A stretch of 64,000 nt of DNA, from assembly GCF_050003625.1 (NCBI RefSeq), contig NC_134401.1:70536537-70600536 (forward strand), in the 5' to 3' direction. The translations under genes and the position numbers were made by a program. The DNA comes from Haematobia irritans (lineage: Eukaryota > Arthropoda > Insecta > Diptera > Muscidae). Of this stretch, positions 45,071 to 56,310 are shown one piece after another; the stretch's first letter is position 1; each line of letters begins with the position of its first letter. The notes beneath the pieces are model-generated. The model saw nothing but the letters and a program-made list of their open reading frames with translations. It ran no database searches and was not told the DNA's origin.

Positions 45071-45290
45071 TTTTAATTGAAATGTCGTCAATCACGAGTA
45101 TGATAGTATGAATTATAATTGTGCGATTGAATCAATTAGAAAAGTGATTGGGTTTTGACATAAAATTCAATCAATGTTTTAATTGATTAAATTAAAATTT
45201 TAATTAATTTCGCGACTAAAATCAATCAACTATTTAACTGATTCAATTGATATTGGCAATAAATTTCTAACAAAACATTTGTGTATTTCG
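45071..45290. repeat. AATTGATT-type MITE fragment
   Basis: TTTTAATTGAAATGTCGTCAATC and later TTAATTAATTTCGCGACT-type motifs match the MITE family of 61914-62200 in diverged form. 45290-45815 is AT-rich with nothing recognised. Confidence 0.5.
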
Positions 45291-45886
45291 CCCCAAAATC
45301 TTATTTAGTTTTATTTGGAATAAAAAAAACTATGCGTTTCTTATATTAAAAAAAATCTATAATTTATTTTTGTGAATTATGATATAGACAAAAGAATTTG
45401 GTTCTTGTTACTTGAGTGCTTTGTTCTACCTTAGACATACAATTACGATCAATAACAACTAAAGGTTGAAAAAACAAACTATATAAATCATTATCTTCCT
45501 TATCATAATAACCATGTCAGCATGTTCCTTCAAATATGTAGATGCGCCAATAAATGATTTCCAATAAATCAACAGCTTATAAGCTAAATTAATTTTTCTG
45601 AAAGTAAACGAATAATTAGAACTTATTTTTGTTCAATTAAAATTTAATTTTGTTAAACATTACCTGCATAGAATATCAAGTTAAATTCTTAGTTCCAGGT
45701 TGCAGATTTATAATCTTCTTTTGCCGTTGTATTCTTTTAGCATAGGTGTATTAAGGGGCTCGGTTTAATTTAATTTTAGTAACAATTCCTTTCCAAAATT
45801 TCCATACATTGAAATCGTCGAAAATTTGAACCAATCAGAGACAAAAATAATAGCAAAGAAATACAATGCACTCACGGTAACGTGAA

Positions 45887-46225
45887 ATAGGAGCCACCGT
45901 GGTGCAATTGTTAGCATTCCCGCCTTGCATACACAAGGTCGTGGGTTCGATTCCTGCTTCGACCGAATACCAAAAAGTTTTTCAACGGTGGATTATCCCA
46001 CCTCAGTAATGCTGGTGGCATTTCTGAGTGTTTCAAACCTTCTCTAAGTGGTTTCACTGCAATGTGGAACGCCGTTCGGACTCGGCTATAAAAAGGAGGT
46101 CCCTTGTCATTGAGCTTAACATGGAATCGGGCAGCACTCAGTGATAAGAGAGAAGTTCACCAATGTGGTATTACAATGGACTGAATAGTCTAAGTGAGCC
46201 TGATACATCGGGCTGCCGCCTAACC
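45887..46225 (+). mobile_element. Complete tRNA-derived SINE with LINE-A tail
   Basis: Head with TGGTGCAATTG A box and perfect B box GGTTCGATTCC, body, then LINE-A tail and CCTAACC. A 9 bp target duplication TAACGTGAA flanks it (45878-45886, 46226-46234). A ~70 bp flank (45818-45886) also recurs on the far side (46259-46326). Confidence 0.9.
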
Positions 46226-46922
46226 TAACGTGAACTAATTAAAACCAAGAGAGTTCACGTCGAAATTTTGAACCAAGCAAAGACAAAAATAATAGCAAAG
46301 AAATACAATGCACTCATGGTAACGTGAACTACACGGACGAAAAAGACTGTTTTTCATATGTTTGGGTGTAAAAATTATATGTTTGGAACTCAAATTTTTA
46401 AACACAATATTTTTAAGTGCAAGCATATAATGTTCATAAACTAGCATAATATGTTTGGGACACATATGTTAATATGTTAGAACATATTATGTTTGGGACA
46501 TAAAATGTTTGTAAATATAATATGCTTGGATGCAAACATATATTAATTTAGAAATAGACTATAAACATATATGTGTTTAAAAAGAGAGACATAAAGTGTA
46601 TGCTGGAAGTAAAATAATGAAAGTAACCAATTGGCGCTTTAAAAATATATATACACAAAGAAAATTCCATTAAAGACTGGAAAAATACTATGTGTGAATA
46701 TAAAAAAGTATAAATTTACAAATTTGGAGTAAACATATATATGTTGTGATATAAGACCGCCAAAAATTGTATATGCTTAAGTAAAAAGATTAAAATGAGT
46801 ATTCGGAGAGAAAATTCATTCGAAACCAAGAGAAAAAACATTGAAAAAAACATGAGTTTTGTTTATCATATTCGCATTACGGGCACTTTTTTTTTTGTTT
46901 CGTCAAAACAAATCGGAACGTA

Positions 46923-47437
46923 CACTGAAAAAACAATGAACCCACCAGGAAGAAAACTTTCGGTTAATTTTAGAAAATTTTGAATATTTGTAGAAAATTT
47001 TAACTAAACAGTATTACAAACGTTGGCATCACGCCGATGTCATAAAAATAAGTAAATATTTTTCGACAAATACAAGAAAATTTATTAGACATAACTAAGT
47101 TTTTTCACTTGTTAAAGAAAATTTTGTAGTTTGAAGAAAAACTTGGAGTTCAAAATTGCAAGAATGTCTTTAGTGACATACGAAGTTCACGATGGACGCA
47201 TTTTTGGTAAAACTTACAAATTTAAAGAAATTCTGAACTATTTTGTGGAAGACACGAATTTAGTCAATCTTTATGCTTCATTTGAGTATATTTTTTCCTC
47301 GGGTTTAGTTAATTTAACTAACGTACACAAAAAAGTATTAGAGTAAAGAAAACTTTCTCCAAACATAATATTTCTATGAACTAAAATAAAGTTAAATTGG
47401 CTTTAGTGAAATAGAGAGTTCACTTTTTTTTCGAGTG
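46923..47437 (+). mobile_element. TA-flanked MITE in left arm (515 bp)
   Basis: Ends CACTGAAAAAACAATGAAC and GTTCACTTTTTTTTCGAGTG, flanked by TA (46921-46922, 47438-47439). It contains a 71-codon frame without a known motif (47131-47346). Confidence 0.85.
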
Positions 47438-47513
47438 TAGGACGAGTAAGTCAAAATATTCAAACAAAGGTAATTAAAGGGATCTTCATAAAAACTAACG
47501 AAAGGGCACTATA

Positions 47514-47612
47514 CACTGAAAAATAGCATGCCCGGTTCCAAAGATTGTGTCTCTATTTTAAAAATTTTGGTATTGATTCCGAACCAATGAAGCCGAGAAT
47601 TCAAGTAAGGAT
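47514..47612 (+). mobile_element. Truncated second MITE in left arm
   Basis: CACTGAAAAATAGCATGCCC onward matches the inverted end of 51152-51747. The rest and its flank are deleted up to GATTAAAGAAAGC. Confidence 0.8.
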
Positions 47613-48065
47613 GATTAAAGAAAGCAAACAATTGTTCACACCTAAATAAATTTATGTCTTGGTTGTAAAATTATTGTTTAGAATTTAAATATGATGTGCT
47701 TTTGAATGGTTATCGTTAACTTTAGGATTCGATGGAAAAATATTTATATATTACTCGACTTCACATTCTTCCTTTGTAAGAGTTTTTTGAATTTCTTCGA
47801 AAATTTCTAACTTGTGTACAAAACCCTTTTTTGTTACAAATTTTTTATTTTTGCAATAAAAAATAATATATGATTTCAAATCAGTCCATTTCGTTTATAT
47901 CAAGCACTGTTCTTTTCTGAATTTAAGTCTTTTATAAGACACACTTTACAGTTTCATAGTAAAAAGTTAATATGGTAGTATGTAATGTTGAACTCCTTTT
48001 CGGGATATTCCGAACGTATTTGGAATATACGTAAAAAAATATGTAAAAAAAAATAAAAAAACGGT

Positions 48066-48139
48066 GTCGGTCGAAGCAGGGATCGAACCCAGGACCCTTG
48101 GCATGCAAGGCGGACGTACCAACCACTGCTCCACGTCGC
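48066..48139 (-). other. tRNA-like module 1 in CAC 46332 copy
   Basis: Diverged version with perfect B box GGTTCGATCCC and a T-rich tract after it (plus-strand A-runs 48055-48060 and 48045-48053). The A box region reads TGGAGCAGTGG, as in the other copies. Confidence 0.65.
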
Positions 48140-48266
48140 CAACAAATGTATGTTTAACAATATTATGTTGTTAAAAAATGTTATGTTTGCATCGGCTCGT
48201 GGGCGCCGCAAGCTATGCTATATAAATATGACTTATAACGATAATTATCTCTTGATGACCATAACA

Positions 48267-48337
48267 GCTACGTATCCCAGTCGTTAGTGTGCTGCCTTAC
48301 AAACTGTGTGGTCCGCTGTTCGAATCCCCGTCCGACA
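48267..48337 (+). other. tRNA-like module 2 in CAC 46332 copy
   Basis: GCTACGTATCCCAGTCGTTAG with degenerate A box, and B box TGTTCGAATCC. Same divergent layout to module 1, 127 bp apart. Confidence 0.6.
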
Positions 48338-48920
48338 AAATGTAACATTTAAAAAAATTATAAAATTTAATAATTTCTTCTACAATGTTTGTATTACAGA
48401 AAAAGGTGCTAAGAACTAAAAAACTCATGGAAGTGAGAAAAATGTGAGGGAATATACAATTAGGCAGAAAAAAATTTGAGCACAATCTTCTTTGGGAGAA
48501 AATTCTTCTAAGCATATAATATTTTTGGGTTCAAAATGTTTCCAAACATATTATATGTTCACATAATAACATATAGTTTTTTGGAAGACAACATTATTGA
48601 ATTTGGATGGAAAAACACATAATGTTTGGAACTTAGACCACCCAAACATATTATATTGTTTAGACCAATATGCTTTCAAACATATTATATTTTGGAAGAA
48701 ATCAAACATATAAATGTTTGGGCAATACCCAAAAATTTATATGCTTGAAGCAAAATGTATTTGGGAGTATATGTTACAGAAGCGATTTTTTTTTGAGGGT
48801 GTGGAATTTGGCAAGATGTTCCTCAATTTAGACCAAGTTTGAAGCAACCACTATGCACATAATACTGCGAACAAAACGAGCGTCACTAAAAAATCGTATG
48901 GGGTTTCCTTCAAAAAAACC

Positions 48921-50690
48921 AGTGTGCAATCCTGCCCAGGATATTTTGGTATCAGGAGAAAGGTCGCAACGTGTACTTTCTGGCTATATGGTCGCTATAT
49001 TCGAAAGCAATCCAGAAAATTGTGTTTTATCCAATTTAATGGAAAAATACTAACTTGGATGGATTAATATAAGGAAAAATGCCCCACTGTGCAATCCTGC
49101 CCAGGATATTTTGGTATCGGGCGAAAGGGCGTGACGTTTACTTTATGGCTAAAAGATCTTTTCATTCGAAATCAATCCAGAAAATTGTGTTTTATCCAAG
49201 TTAATAGGAAATTACGAACTATGATAGAAATATAAAGAAAACTGGCCCACTGTGCAATCATGTCCAGGCTATTTTGGAATCACGAGAAAGGGCGTGACGT
49301 GTACTTTATGGCTAAAAGGTTTCTATATTCAATACCAATCCAGAAATTTGCATTTTGTCCAATTTGATGCAAAAGTGCAAACTACGTCCGAAATATAAAG
49401 AAAAATGACCCACTGTGCAAAGCTGCTAAGGATATTTTGGTATCAGAAGAAAGGTCGTAACGTGTACTTTCTGGCTATATGGTTGCTATATTCGAAAGCA
49501 ATCCAGAAAATTGCATTTTATCAAAATATCTTGGGCAGGATTGCACAGTGGGCCAGTTTTCTTTATATTTCTATCATAGTTCCTAATTTCCTATTAACTT
49601 GGATAAAACGCCATTTTCTGGATTGATTTCCAATATAAAAATCTTTTAGCCATAAAGTACACGTCACGCCCTTTCGCCCGAAACCAAAATATCCTGGGCA
49701 GGATTGCACAGTGGGGCATTTTTCCTTATATTAATCCATCCAAGTTAGTATTTTTCCATTAAATTGGATAAAACATTGCTTTCTAATATAGCGACCATAT
49801 AGCCAGAAAGTACACGTTACTACCTTTCTCCTGATACCAAAATATCCTGGGCAGTTTTGGACAGTGGGACATTTTTTATATATTTCGGACGTAGTTTGCA
49901 TTTTTGCATAAAATTGGACAAAAAAAAAATTTCTGGATTGGTATTGAATATAGAAACCCTTTAGCCATAAAGTACACGTCACGCCCTTTCTTCTGATACC
50001 AAAATATCCTGGGCAGGATTGCACAGTGGGCTGTTTTCTTTATATTTCTATCATAGTTCGTAATTTCCTATTAACTTGGATAAAACACAATTTTCTGGAT
50101 TGATTTCAAATATAAAAAATCTTTTAGCCATAAAGTACACGTCACGCCCTTTCGCCCGAAACCAAAATATCCTGGGCAGGATAGCACAGTGGGGCATATT
50201 TCCTTATATTAATCCATCCAAGTTAGTATTTTTCCATTAAATTGGATAAAACACAATTTTCTGGATTGCTTTCTAATATATCGACCATATAGCCAGAAAG
50301 TACACGTTACGGCCTTTCTCCTGATACCAAAATATCCTGGGCAGTTTTGGACAGTGGGACATTTTTTATATATTTCGGACGTAGTTTGCATTTTTGCATA
50401 AAATTTGACAAAACACAAATTTCTGGATTGGTATTGAATATAGAAACCCTTTAGCCATAAAGTACACGTCACGCCCTTTCTCCCGATACCAAAATATCCT
50501 GGGCAGGATTGACAGTGGGGCATTTTTCCTTATATTAATCCATCCAAGTTAGTATTTTTCCATTAAATTGGATAAAACACTATTTTCTGGATTGCTTTCG
50601 AATATAGCGACGATATAGCCAGAAAGTTCACGTTATGACCTTTCTCCTGATATCAAAATATCCTGGGCAGTTTTGCACAGTGGCCTGAAT
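48921..50690. repeat. 163 bp satellite with three-monomer order and an inversion
   Basis: The landmark GTGCAATCCTGCCCAGGATA recurs at 48924, 49089, 49252 and 49415 on the plus strand. It is then inverted at about 49540, 49704, 49857, 50019, 50182, 50347, 50509 and 50673. Spacing is mostly 162-165 bp. Three monomer types alternate, recognised by their ends (TTGGATGGATTAATAT, ACTATGATAGAAATAT, CTACGTCCGAAATATA), giving a ~490 bp higher-order unit in both halves. Orientation switches at about 49525, inside a truncated monomer. No ORF of known content. Confidence 0.93.
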
Positions 50691-51151
50691 TTATAAAAAT
50701 TAAGGATCCATTAGTGCGGTTTTATTTCTACATTATCTCAATCGTTATTGTGTTTTTGATCTATGTGACCTTATTTTCTGAAAGTGCGCATAAATAAATT
50801 TATTTAGGTGTGAACAATTGTTTGCTTTCTTTAATAATTTATTCTAAAGAAAATAAACTTATTCAATTGTTGCTTTGGATCATTCCCCACCAAGTTATAA
50901 TACAATTTGCCTAAAAAAGTTATAATGTTATTCTGGTTTTACCGATGTGAGTTTTGCCGTTAAAATGGGAAATAATTTTAGTGGCAAAACTCAAACTCAA
51001 TGTCCGCTTTTATTTTCGAAAGTATCCGTCAACTCCTCTTGGACTACTTATTAATAAAGAGGAACTAAACTTTGTTTTTATAGATCTTACTGTTTAATTT
51101 TTCACTGTTTCGCAATGTTTTCATTTTACTGTAACAACTCTAAAAAGAGTA

Positions 51152-51747
51152 CACTGAATATTGTCGTGTGGCCAAAGATTTCATGTCCTTAAAATAATTT
51201 TGCTTAGCTTAGACGACGCATTTCTCTAATATAAAGTTTTTTCCATGTTCAAAAGTCGATAAACTTTTCAATGAAGTCGTGTTGTCCTTATAATTAAGTG
51301 ATTTGACTTGAAAATGGGTATCATAACATGAAAAAAATTTTTTTGAACTAAGGTCAACTTGACTTTAATAATTCAGAAAAAATCTGTAAAACTAATGAAA
51401 TTGTCTTTAAATTTGTTGCGTTTTTGCATCTTGACTACAAAGCGAAAATCGGTAAAAAATAGGACATGTTTTTCAACACTTTATTTTAAAGACGTTTTTA
51501 CTTGAAACATAGCACAATTTCTACTGTCTTGTTTTTAGCGGACTTTTTATAGCATATGAAAAAAGCTGAAAAAGCGAAAAAATAAAATTTGCTTCATAGA
51601 GTCAAATACACAAAACCCACATTTAAAAGAGAATTGTGTCTTAAAAGTATCCTTACTTGAATTCTCGGCTTCATTGGCTCGGAATCAATACCAAAATTTT
51701 TAAAACAGAGACACAATCTTTGGAACCGGGCATGCTATTTTTCAGTG
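51152..51747. mobile_element. TA-flanked MITE, complete (596 bp), right arm
   Basis: Ends CACTGAATATTGTCGTGTGG and CCGGGCATGCTATTTTTCAGTG are imperfect inverted repeats, both leading to CAAAGAT. TA lies on each side (51150-51151, 51748-51749). The uninterrupted target (AAAGAGTATAGTGCCC) is visible in the CAC copies near 26607 and 41467. Confidence 0.88.
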
Positions 51748-51833
51748 TATAGTGCCCTTTCGTTAGTTTTTATGAAGATCCCTTTAATTACCTTTGTTTG
51801 AATATTTTGACGTACTCGTCCTACACTCAAAAA

Positions 51834-52337
51834 AAGTGAATTCTCTATTTCACTAAAGCCAATTTAACTTTATTTTAGTTCATAGAAATATTATGTTTGG
51901 AGAAAGATTTCTTTACTCTAATACTTTTTTGTGTACGTTAGTTAAATTAACTAAACCCGAGGAAAAAATATACTCAAATGAAGCATAAAGATTAACTAAA
52001 TTCGTGTCTTCCACAAAATAGTTCAGAATTTCTTTAAATTTGTAAATTTTACCAAAAATGCGTCCATCGTGAACTTCGTATGTCACTAAACACATTCTTG
52101 CAATTTTGAACTCCAAGTTTTTTCTTCAAACTACAAAATTTTCTTTAACAAGTGAAAAACCTTAGTTATGTCTAAAAAATTTTCTTGTATTTGTCGAAAA
52201 ATATTTACTTATTTTTATGACATCGGCGTGATGCCAACGTTTGTAATACTGTTTAGTTAAAATTTTCTACAAATATTCAAAATTTTCTAAAATTAACCGA
52301 AAGTTTTCTACCTGGTGGGTTCACTGTTCTTTCAGTG
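51834..52337 (-). mobile_element. TA-flanked MITE in right arm (504 bp)
   Basis: Inverted counterpart of 46923-47437, with the same TA flanks and a similar 67-codon frame. Confidence 0.85.
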
Positions 52338-52927
52338 TATATTCCGATTTGTTTTGGCGAAACAAAAAAAGTGCCCGTAATGCGAAAATGATAAACAAAA
52401 CTCATGCTTCTTTTTTATATGACTTTTCTCTTGGTTCCGAATGAATTTTCTCTCCGAATACTTATTTTAATCTTTTTACTTAAGCATATACAATTTTTGG
52501 CGGTCTTATATCACAATATATATATTTACTCCAAAGTTGTAAATTTATACTTGTTTATATTCACACATAGTATTTTTCCAATCTTTAATGGAATTTTCTT
52601 TGTGTATATATATTTTTAAGGCGCCAATTGGTTACTTTCATTATTTTACTTCCAGCATACACTTTATGTCTCTCTTTCTAAACACATATATGTTTATAGT
52701 CTATTTCTAAATTAATATATGTTTGCATCCACGCATATTATATTTACAAACATTTTATGTCCCAAACATAATATGTTCTAACATATTAACATATATGTCC
52801 CAAACATATTATGCTAGTTTATGAACATTATATGCTTGCACTTAAAAATATTGTGTTTAAAAATTTGAGTTCCAAACATATAATTTTTACACCCAAACAT
52901 ATGAAAAACAGTATTTTTCGTCCGTGC

Positions 52928-53444
52928 AGGAGCCGATGGTCTGGAATATGTATAGAAATATAAAAACTTAGATCGACCATGATTCTATGAAGTTCAAATA
53001 ACTTTTTTTCCACTTTTAGTTTCGCTACAGTGGATATATCTTCGGAAGACATAAAATTATGTACTACGAAGCAACGAAACCAAGGGAGACTTCAAAAATG
53101 ACAAATTCTTCTAAATAACTGTATTTTCTGAAAGGATGTTATTGTTATTAATTGTTCCAAATACAAATATTGCACTAAACTTTTTAAAATACCTATAAAA
53201 ACTGATTTAATGGTTCAATCGCATAAAAATTTACAGTTTTCAACTTAAAACACTTTAATACAAGAAATCATAAACCATCACGCTGCAAATCATGCAAAAG
53301 ATAAAGTTATGTAGGAATAAAAATCAAAAAGGTCCAGCGGGACCACATCACGCACAGAAGGGTTAACGTCAAATTTCATGTTTTTCAGCGTTACGGAGTA
53401 GTTAGTGTCAGAAAAAAACGTGTTCACATTATGCGGTTGTTGTT
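52928..53444. other. Unassigned AT-rich stretch
   Basis: No repeat partner elsewhere in the window and no convincing frame. It may be genuine single-copy intronic or intergenic DNA. Confidence 0.4.
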
Positions 53445-53915
53445 TTAACAGTAATTTAATGTAATTTCATCCATTTTGTACTATGCTTAGGTAGTTCAAT
53501 TAGTAGCCAGATCAAGAAACTCTGCGACAAGGATGGGGTGTGTCCAGAGTGATCTAGTGGTGGACAGATGGCCCTTGATTACAGATGGGACACACGTCAT
53601 CTACGCTGCTATCAATTGAGGCGGCTGCACTTGCCTGATCTTAGTTGAGCCAAAACTACCCTGGTCTGCCGTGGGAGGTCTCTCTCCTCCGGTGCTATGG
53701 ACGGTGGTCGGACTCCGAGAATAGGATTAACCTGTAGCTTCTCACCGTTTCAGCTACAGTATCCTCATGAATCCTGTTCAGACCTGTCTGGTATGCTACC
53801 TGATCTAGAGGCTCTCTTTTATAACGCTGGATCTCGGGCTCTAGAAGGTGAAGATTTACTGCGGATGTACTGCGGAGACATCCTGTTGCAGTCCTAAGGG
53901 AAGCGTTATGCGGTG
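53445..53915 (-). mobile_element. 5'-truncated, internally deleted LINE-B copy
   Basis: Matches about 19580-20230: GTTGTTGTT tail side, then GATCAAG-AACTCTG-GACAAGGATGGG and the ORF C-terminus. Compared with LINE-B it lacks several short segments (for example around 53570 and 53855). 53915-54295 holds nothing recognised. Confidence 0.85.
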
Positions 53916-54295
53916 TTCACGTTACCCCTGAACCCAAAATTTCACATGTCAATGTCTTCAGTAGTCCATATATTGCTGTTCTACAAAATCCTAATTTTAT
54001 TTCACGTGCAATAACAGTCCGATTTCGAACAAACACCAACAAATTTTTTAGCGCTGAATAATCTCCTCTCAATAATGCTGGCGTCATTTCTTATGGCGAT
54101 TTCGATTGGGGAAAAAGGTGCAAAATTCTCGAAATTGATAACAAAATATGAAGGACACTGTCATTGCTTTTGGGTCGTGTATCTCTCACAATATTATGAA
54201 TTAAAAATAATTTTGGAATGACACTATCATTTGGGCGAAAATACATTGAGGGAAAAAGTAGTGTAACACCAAGGCAACATATTTTTTGCGAAACG

Positions 54296-54600
54296 AAAAC
54301 GCCCTTAGTATTTCAAAGGTTCTCTAAGTGTTATCACCGCAAGTTGAAACGTAGTTCGGACTCTATTATAAAAAGGATGACCCATAGGTTAGGTTAGGTT
54401 AAAGTGGCAGCCCGATTAAGTTTCATGCTCACTTAGGCTATTCAGTCCATTGTGATACCATATTTAACTAAAAGTAAAAAGGATGACCCATTTTATTGAG
54501 CTAAACATGGAATCGGGCAGCACCTAGTTATAAGGCAGAAGTTGACCACTTTGTTATCGCAATGGACTGAATAGTCTGAGCCTAATATAACGGGCTATGT
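54296..54600 (+). mobile_element. Old SINE body split by a LINE-A tail
   Basis: Diverged SINE body (TTCTCTAAGTGTTATCACCGC, TATTATAAAAAGGATGACCC, AACATGGAATCGGGCAGCAC) continues on both sides of the insertion at 54386-54475. It ends in a decayed LINE-A tail without CCTAA repeats. The tRNA head is lost or unrecognisable. Confidence 0.82.
54386..54475 (-). mobile_element. 90 bp LINE-A 3' tail insertion with 16 bp duplication
   Basis: Minus-strand copy of LINE-A 17975-18066. It is flanked by an exact direct repeat AAAAAGGATGACCCAT (54370-54385 and 54476-54491), the signature of target-primed reverse transcription with extreme 5' truncation. Confidence 0.92.
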
Positions 54601-54859
54601 TTGCTTTTCGTGTTGAAATTTTCACGGTTACTTTATTAAAACAGTTCAATATAAAGCAGATAAATTAACTCACTTGGTGCGCAGTTTCCAGTTCCTCTAT
54701 ATTTCGGAAAACAAACAGGAATATATTTGTTTTCATTTACTATTTTGATTATTTAAGGAAAAGTAATCGCGAAAATAAAATAGTTTTCAACTCGAAAACC
54801 GAACATAGTACCCACCTTTAAATGATTTATTTCATTTCAAAATGTCGATAAAAATGACA

Positions 54860-55110
54860 AAGTTTGTTGCTATGACAGCAAACATTTGTAGTTGTTATAG
54901 CAGAAAAAATGTTAGCTATTTCAACTAACTTTGAGCAAACACGTTAGCTAATTTGTTTGCTATTTCAGCAGTACAAAATGTTTGCAGTTTCAACTAACGG
55001 ATGTTTGCTGAAATAACTACATGCTACTGCTTCTCCTTTTTCAACAAACAAAAACTGCTGATTTAACAAACATTTCTGCTGTTATGAATAACAATTTTTT
55101 TGGGTGTTTG
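54860..55110. repeat. TTTGCTRTTTCAGCAG-type internally repetitive MITE-like tract
   Basis: Motifs GTTTGCTATTTCAGCAG, GCAAACATTTGTAGTTGTTATAG and AACAAACATTTCTGCTG recur on both strands, giving inverted-repeat character. Ends were not resolved. 55110-55473 is unassigned, probably intron of the following gene. Confidence 0.45.
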
Positions 55111-55473
55111 AATAATTGTTTGCTTTATATCCGCGTTTTGTTTTTGTTTGTTATAGTATGGAATAATTTCTTAGTTGAAGTATTTATGCACGCTCGCTTT
55201 TCTACCCAATTATTTTAACGCATATGTTCATTCACCTCTATGAGGTAGTTAGGCAAGCAGGAATAAATACCTCACTCGGATAATTACCCAAAAGTTTCAG
55301 CGATGTATTTATGTGAGGATTACTGTATGTATAAATTACAAATAAAATTATCACCCGTAACAAACTAGCACAAGTAGATTCAACAATTTACCTAAAAGAA
55401 AATTTGTTTAGATATAGCGTTGATTTTTTATCCTGGTTATTTTATGTATATATTTTTTATGTAATCATTTCAG

Positions 55474-55952
55474 ACTGCAAACAAGACCAAAGCCGAAAAA
55501 ATTATCAAAAATATAATAAAAATTGTTATAAAAATTGGAGTTTTACACCGCAATAACCAATTCAATGAAGAAGAGCTTAAGAGCGTCGAAGCCTTTAAAA
55601 GAAAATTTCAGGTATGCCGATCCATTAAGATAGAAGAAATACCTCTATATATAGACTAATCGAATAATTATTTCAGAACACACAACTGTCTATTATATCT
55701 TTTCACGAAGTGGAATATAGCTTCGACCTAGAATATTTACAAAACTCCATATCGGAGTCAAGAGAATCACTTAAAGCTATTGTAAAAAGGCATTTAACAG
55801 AAAAATCAATGAATCGAATCGATGAAGTGTTTGCCTTTTTCTCTGACACCTGCCTTCTTGAGACCGCATTTAAACCTGATTCACCCTATTGTGAGGTCAT
55901 GAGTAAAATTATTGCCGATATCAATACTGCAATGGAGACGGGTGATATTTAA
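55474..55952 (+). CDS. sigmar: TNFAIP8 (TIPE) family protein, last two exons
   Basis: Exon 55474-55611 follows a TTTCAG acceptor and ends CAG/GTATGC. Intron 55612-55676 is 65 bp and ends TTATTTCAG. The last exon is 55677-55952, stop TAA. Both junctions are phase 0, giving 137 residues. The peptide has TNFAIP8 family landmarks: [57 protein letters not shown]. The family folds as a helical bundle with a lipid-binding cavity and acts in cell survival and autophagy; the Drosophila member is sigmar. About 50 N-terminal residues are missing; their exon(s) must lie further left, behind repeats or outside the window. Frame and splice sites are intact, so it is probably functional. Confidence 0.9.
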
Positions 55953-56310
55953 AGATTCGAAAAATACGCCGTACCAAAGAAATATTACACCTTTTAATGG
56001 ATTATAAGTAAACTAATACACAACATATCCTCTATAATCTCAATTTCGTTCGGAGCCCTCACAACAAATATTATTCAAACATTCCAACATCACATTTTGT
56101 ACAATATTTTCCCTGCCTTGATTAACACATTTATTTATAGTGATTATAGATATTCAAAACATTTCATCCTCTAGAAGAAAGAGCTCCGGTAATTCATTTT
56201 CTAATAATGTACTTAACGAATTTATCTCGTGGTATAAATAAATCCCACTGGATTTAAAAAAGAACAGTTCCACAATTATAAAATACAAATAAAATATTGG
56301 ATTGTAACAT
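55953..56310 (+). other. sigmar 3' UTR and polyadenylation region
   Basis: AATAAA-containing motifs at about 56237 and 56288-56294 offer poly(A) signals. No repeat is recognised here, consistent with transcribed host sequence. 56310-57250 is AT-rich, without recognised features. Confidence 0.55.

Larger units (their letters stand above)
46332..52927. mobile_element. CAC composite of 6.6 kb with satellite core
   Basis: Left copy 46332-48801 (CACGGACGAAAAAGACTG to TTTTTTTGAGGGTG) is complete with both tRNA-like modules. The right, inverted copy runs from about 50770 to 52927 and lacks the module half. Between them lie 163 bp satellite units. Both arms carry the same TA-flanked MITE at the same place (46923-47437 and 51834-52337), and both carry part of a second MITE (47514-47612 and 51152-51747). 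The arms therefore arose by duplication after those insertions. TA precedes the left end; the right end is followed by CAGG. Confidence 0.85.

Noticed and set aside
47131..47346. 71-codon frame in the MITE (mirrored at 51913-52116)
   Set aside because: Present in both copies because they are duplicates; no known motif, and MITEs are normally non-coding.
48921..50690. CRISPR-like array
   Set aside because: Units are ~163 bp, contiguous, mutually homologous along their whole length and inverted midway; eukaryotic satellite, no repeat-spacer structure.
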